Positions 62,824 through 64,000 of a stretch of 64,000 nucleotides of DNA are shown here, piece by piece. The notes under the pieces were generated by a model that worked only from the letters and a program-made list of their open reading frames with translations, had not been told where the DNA came from and did no database searches. Each line of letters starts with the position of its first letter. Within the stretch, counting starts at the first letter, position 1. Source of the DNA: Arsenophonus sp052174475 (lineage in GTDB: Bacteria; Pseudomonadota; Gammaproteobacteria; Enterobacterales; Enterobacteriaceae); assembly GCA_052174475.1 (NCBI GenBank), contig JBQMRO010000084.1, positions 62,001 to 126,000 on the forward strand. Reading direction: 5' to 3'. A program made the translations under genes and the position numbers.

Positions 62824-64000
62824 AAGTTATTCCCATTTTGATGTATAGTGTTTCGAAAATCTGTTGCATCCTTTTGATTACTTTCGTGGATGATTTCAAT
62901 ACCAGAGAAATGTTGTGTCATAAAAAGTCTACTCTACAGATATTCACAAAACTAAATATTACGTGATCTCTTGCATGAATTTATCCGCAATGCTGCTAGG
63001 CAGTTGATGTCACGTGCCGCCGTTGAAACGGAACTCTAAGCCATGTTCCGCAACATGCTCAACGCTTCCTTCTCTACGAATATTTAAACTGTCGTCCATA
63101 ACGGTTATTGCCAAAGCTAACTATGCAACTGGTATTGGAAATGTTGAGATTAAAGTGGCTAAGGTTATATAGTGATCGCAACAGCAAAAGAATATCCTTA
63201 AATAGCTTGTTACACCACCTTATCTGAAGCGTGTAAAAACCTCGAAGAGTTTTGCTTCCTGCTTTCTATATCTGGGAGGTGTATAGCTATCGGGGGGGGG
63301 GATATTTTTATGAAACTCTGGCATTTTTGGTAAAAAACTACAGGTCTCTCTGAGAGTATCAGAAGCAAACTGAGATAGCGATGGCTTAAATAGCGCAGGG
63401 AATGTAGTACTTACGTGATTCAGTGACACGCCTAACGTTTATTTTTGTTCTGGTAAGATGTGTCGTATTGTCAGATAAATTAATTGCCTTTGCCTGTTTC
63501 TCATTATTGGCACCACTGCGCATGAACGTAAGGAACTTATTGTGGTAGAAGATCCTTGTCAAGAGTTAGAAGCAAGCTTGACATAACTTCTGGATATTTG
63601 CGAGTGAGTAGTTTAACCATATTCTCTAAGTTTATTAGAGAATATGGTGTGATTTTTAGAATCTAATGGCAAAGGATATTCCTAGACATGTAGCACAACG
63701 CTATTGGGTACACAAAACATCTCATACACTATCTTTAGTGAATAAAGATATTCAGTCGAAAGTTAAGGTGTAAGCTACAGGAACCCTGTCTACTAGAGAG
63801 TCGCAATGCCGCTAATAAAATCCCTTTATGTTTTATTGGTAATAGAGTTTCAGCGAATATCCTGCAGCGATGAAGAAGTTGAAGAAAAATTAAAAAGAGC
63901 TCCTGGTATTCTATGATTTTCTATTAACGCACTGGTCATCATAAGAACAATAAACCCGATTGAGTGAGTTTTTGTAAAAATGAAGTTATGAAGCTGATTT
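62824..64000 (+). mobile_element. IS256-type element relic, cut by the window end
   Basis: Plus orientation; starts aagttattcccattttgatg and follows the family block order to the end of the window, lacking only about 200 bp of its 3' end. It contains a run of ten G (63292-63301) and a 14-bp-arm inverted repeat (63616-63648), neither of which occurs in sister copies. Confidence 0.8.
63616..63648. repeat. perfect 14-bp-arm inverted repeat inside an IS256 relic
   Basis: ACCATATTCTCTAA (63616-63629), loop GTTTA, then the exact reverse complement (63635-63648). The equivalent place in the copy at 41758-43160 (near 42550) reads accatatccttgatg and is not palindromic. Confidence 0.8.

Noticed and set aside
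1..64000. CRISPR array, prophage cluster, toxin or secretion gene cluster
   Set aside because: No regularly spaced repeats were seen, and no intact open frame outside the listed housekeeping genes suggests such a system.

Overview
The window looks like chromosome from a host-restricted enterobacterial endosymbiont in advanced genome decay. It is AT-rich, and every gene I recognise has its closest remembered relative in E. coli-type Enterobacterales. Several gene orders are the E. coli ones: xerC-yigB-uvrD-corA; trmB opposite mutY-yggX-mltC...tRNA-Phe; cmk-rpsA-ihfB; nudC-hemE-nfi-yjaG-hupA; yhhN-zntA-tusA-yhhQ. Only nine protein genes are open over their functional length (uvrD without its tail, grxD, trmB, ihfB, rpsA, cmk, cls, hupA, tusA). 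They cover about 12% of the window. A Sodalis-like insect symbiont is a reasonable guess, but that is inference.

Layout. 1-5692: xerC, yigB and corA are dead and uvrD survives. 6273-10295: IS relics around grxD and a tRNA-Phe with a clear promoter. 10490-15322: mltC (split by an IS) and yggX are dead; mutY is broken only by one missing base in a run of nine A; trmB is intact. 15395-20330: stacked IS relics. 20361-23238: ihfB, rpsA and cmk, the best-preserved block. 23345-28591: IS relics. 29363-30855: cls with a 19-bp stem terminator. 30890-37470: nested IS relics around a dead fadR. 37950-44780: nudC, hemE, nfi and yjaG dead, hupA intact. 45690-53202: IS relics. 53713-57926: yhhN and zntA dead, tusA intact, yhhQ interrupted by a single UGA at a Trp codon. 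58010-64000: IS relics, a GC-richer unidentified stretch and an orphan terminator.

About half of the window is dead mobile DNA. There are some fifteen copies or fragments of a ~1.4-kb IS256-type element, seven of an IS1595-type element, six of an IS481-type element, one IS110-type relic, and three copies plus a fragment of a ~1.95-kb repeat (called element C here) that I could not assign. No copy of any element keeps an intact transposase. Nine-base target duplications are still readable where the IS256 element split nfi and yigB. Most other copies have non-matching flanks, which suggests later recombination between copies.

Surviving functions are translation (S1, tRNA-Phe, TrmB, TusA), nucleotide supply (Cmk), nucleoid architecture (HU-alpha, IHF-beta), membrane lipid (Cls), Fe-S handling (GrxD) and part of DNA repair (UvrD, perhaps MutY). 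Lost functions include uroporphyrinogen decarboxylase, endonuclease V, XerC, the fatty-acid regulator FadR, Mg transport by CorA and Zn export by ZntA. The most unusual signals are the possible rescue of mutY by slippage on poly(A), the lone UGA in yhhQ, and a set of perfect inverted repeats that appear in single decayed copies but not in their sister copies.
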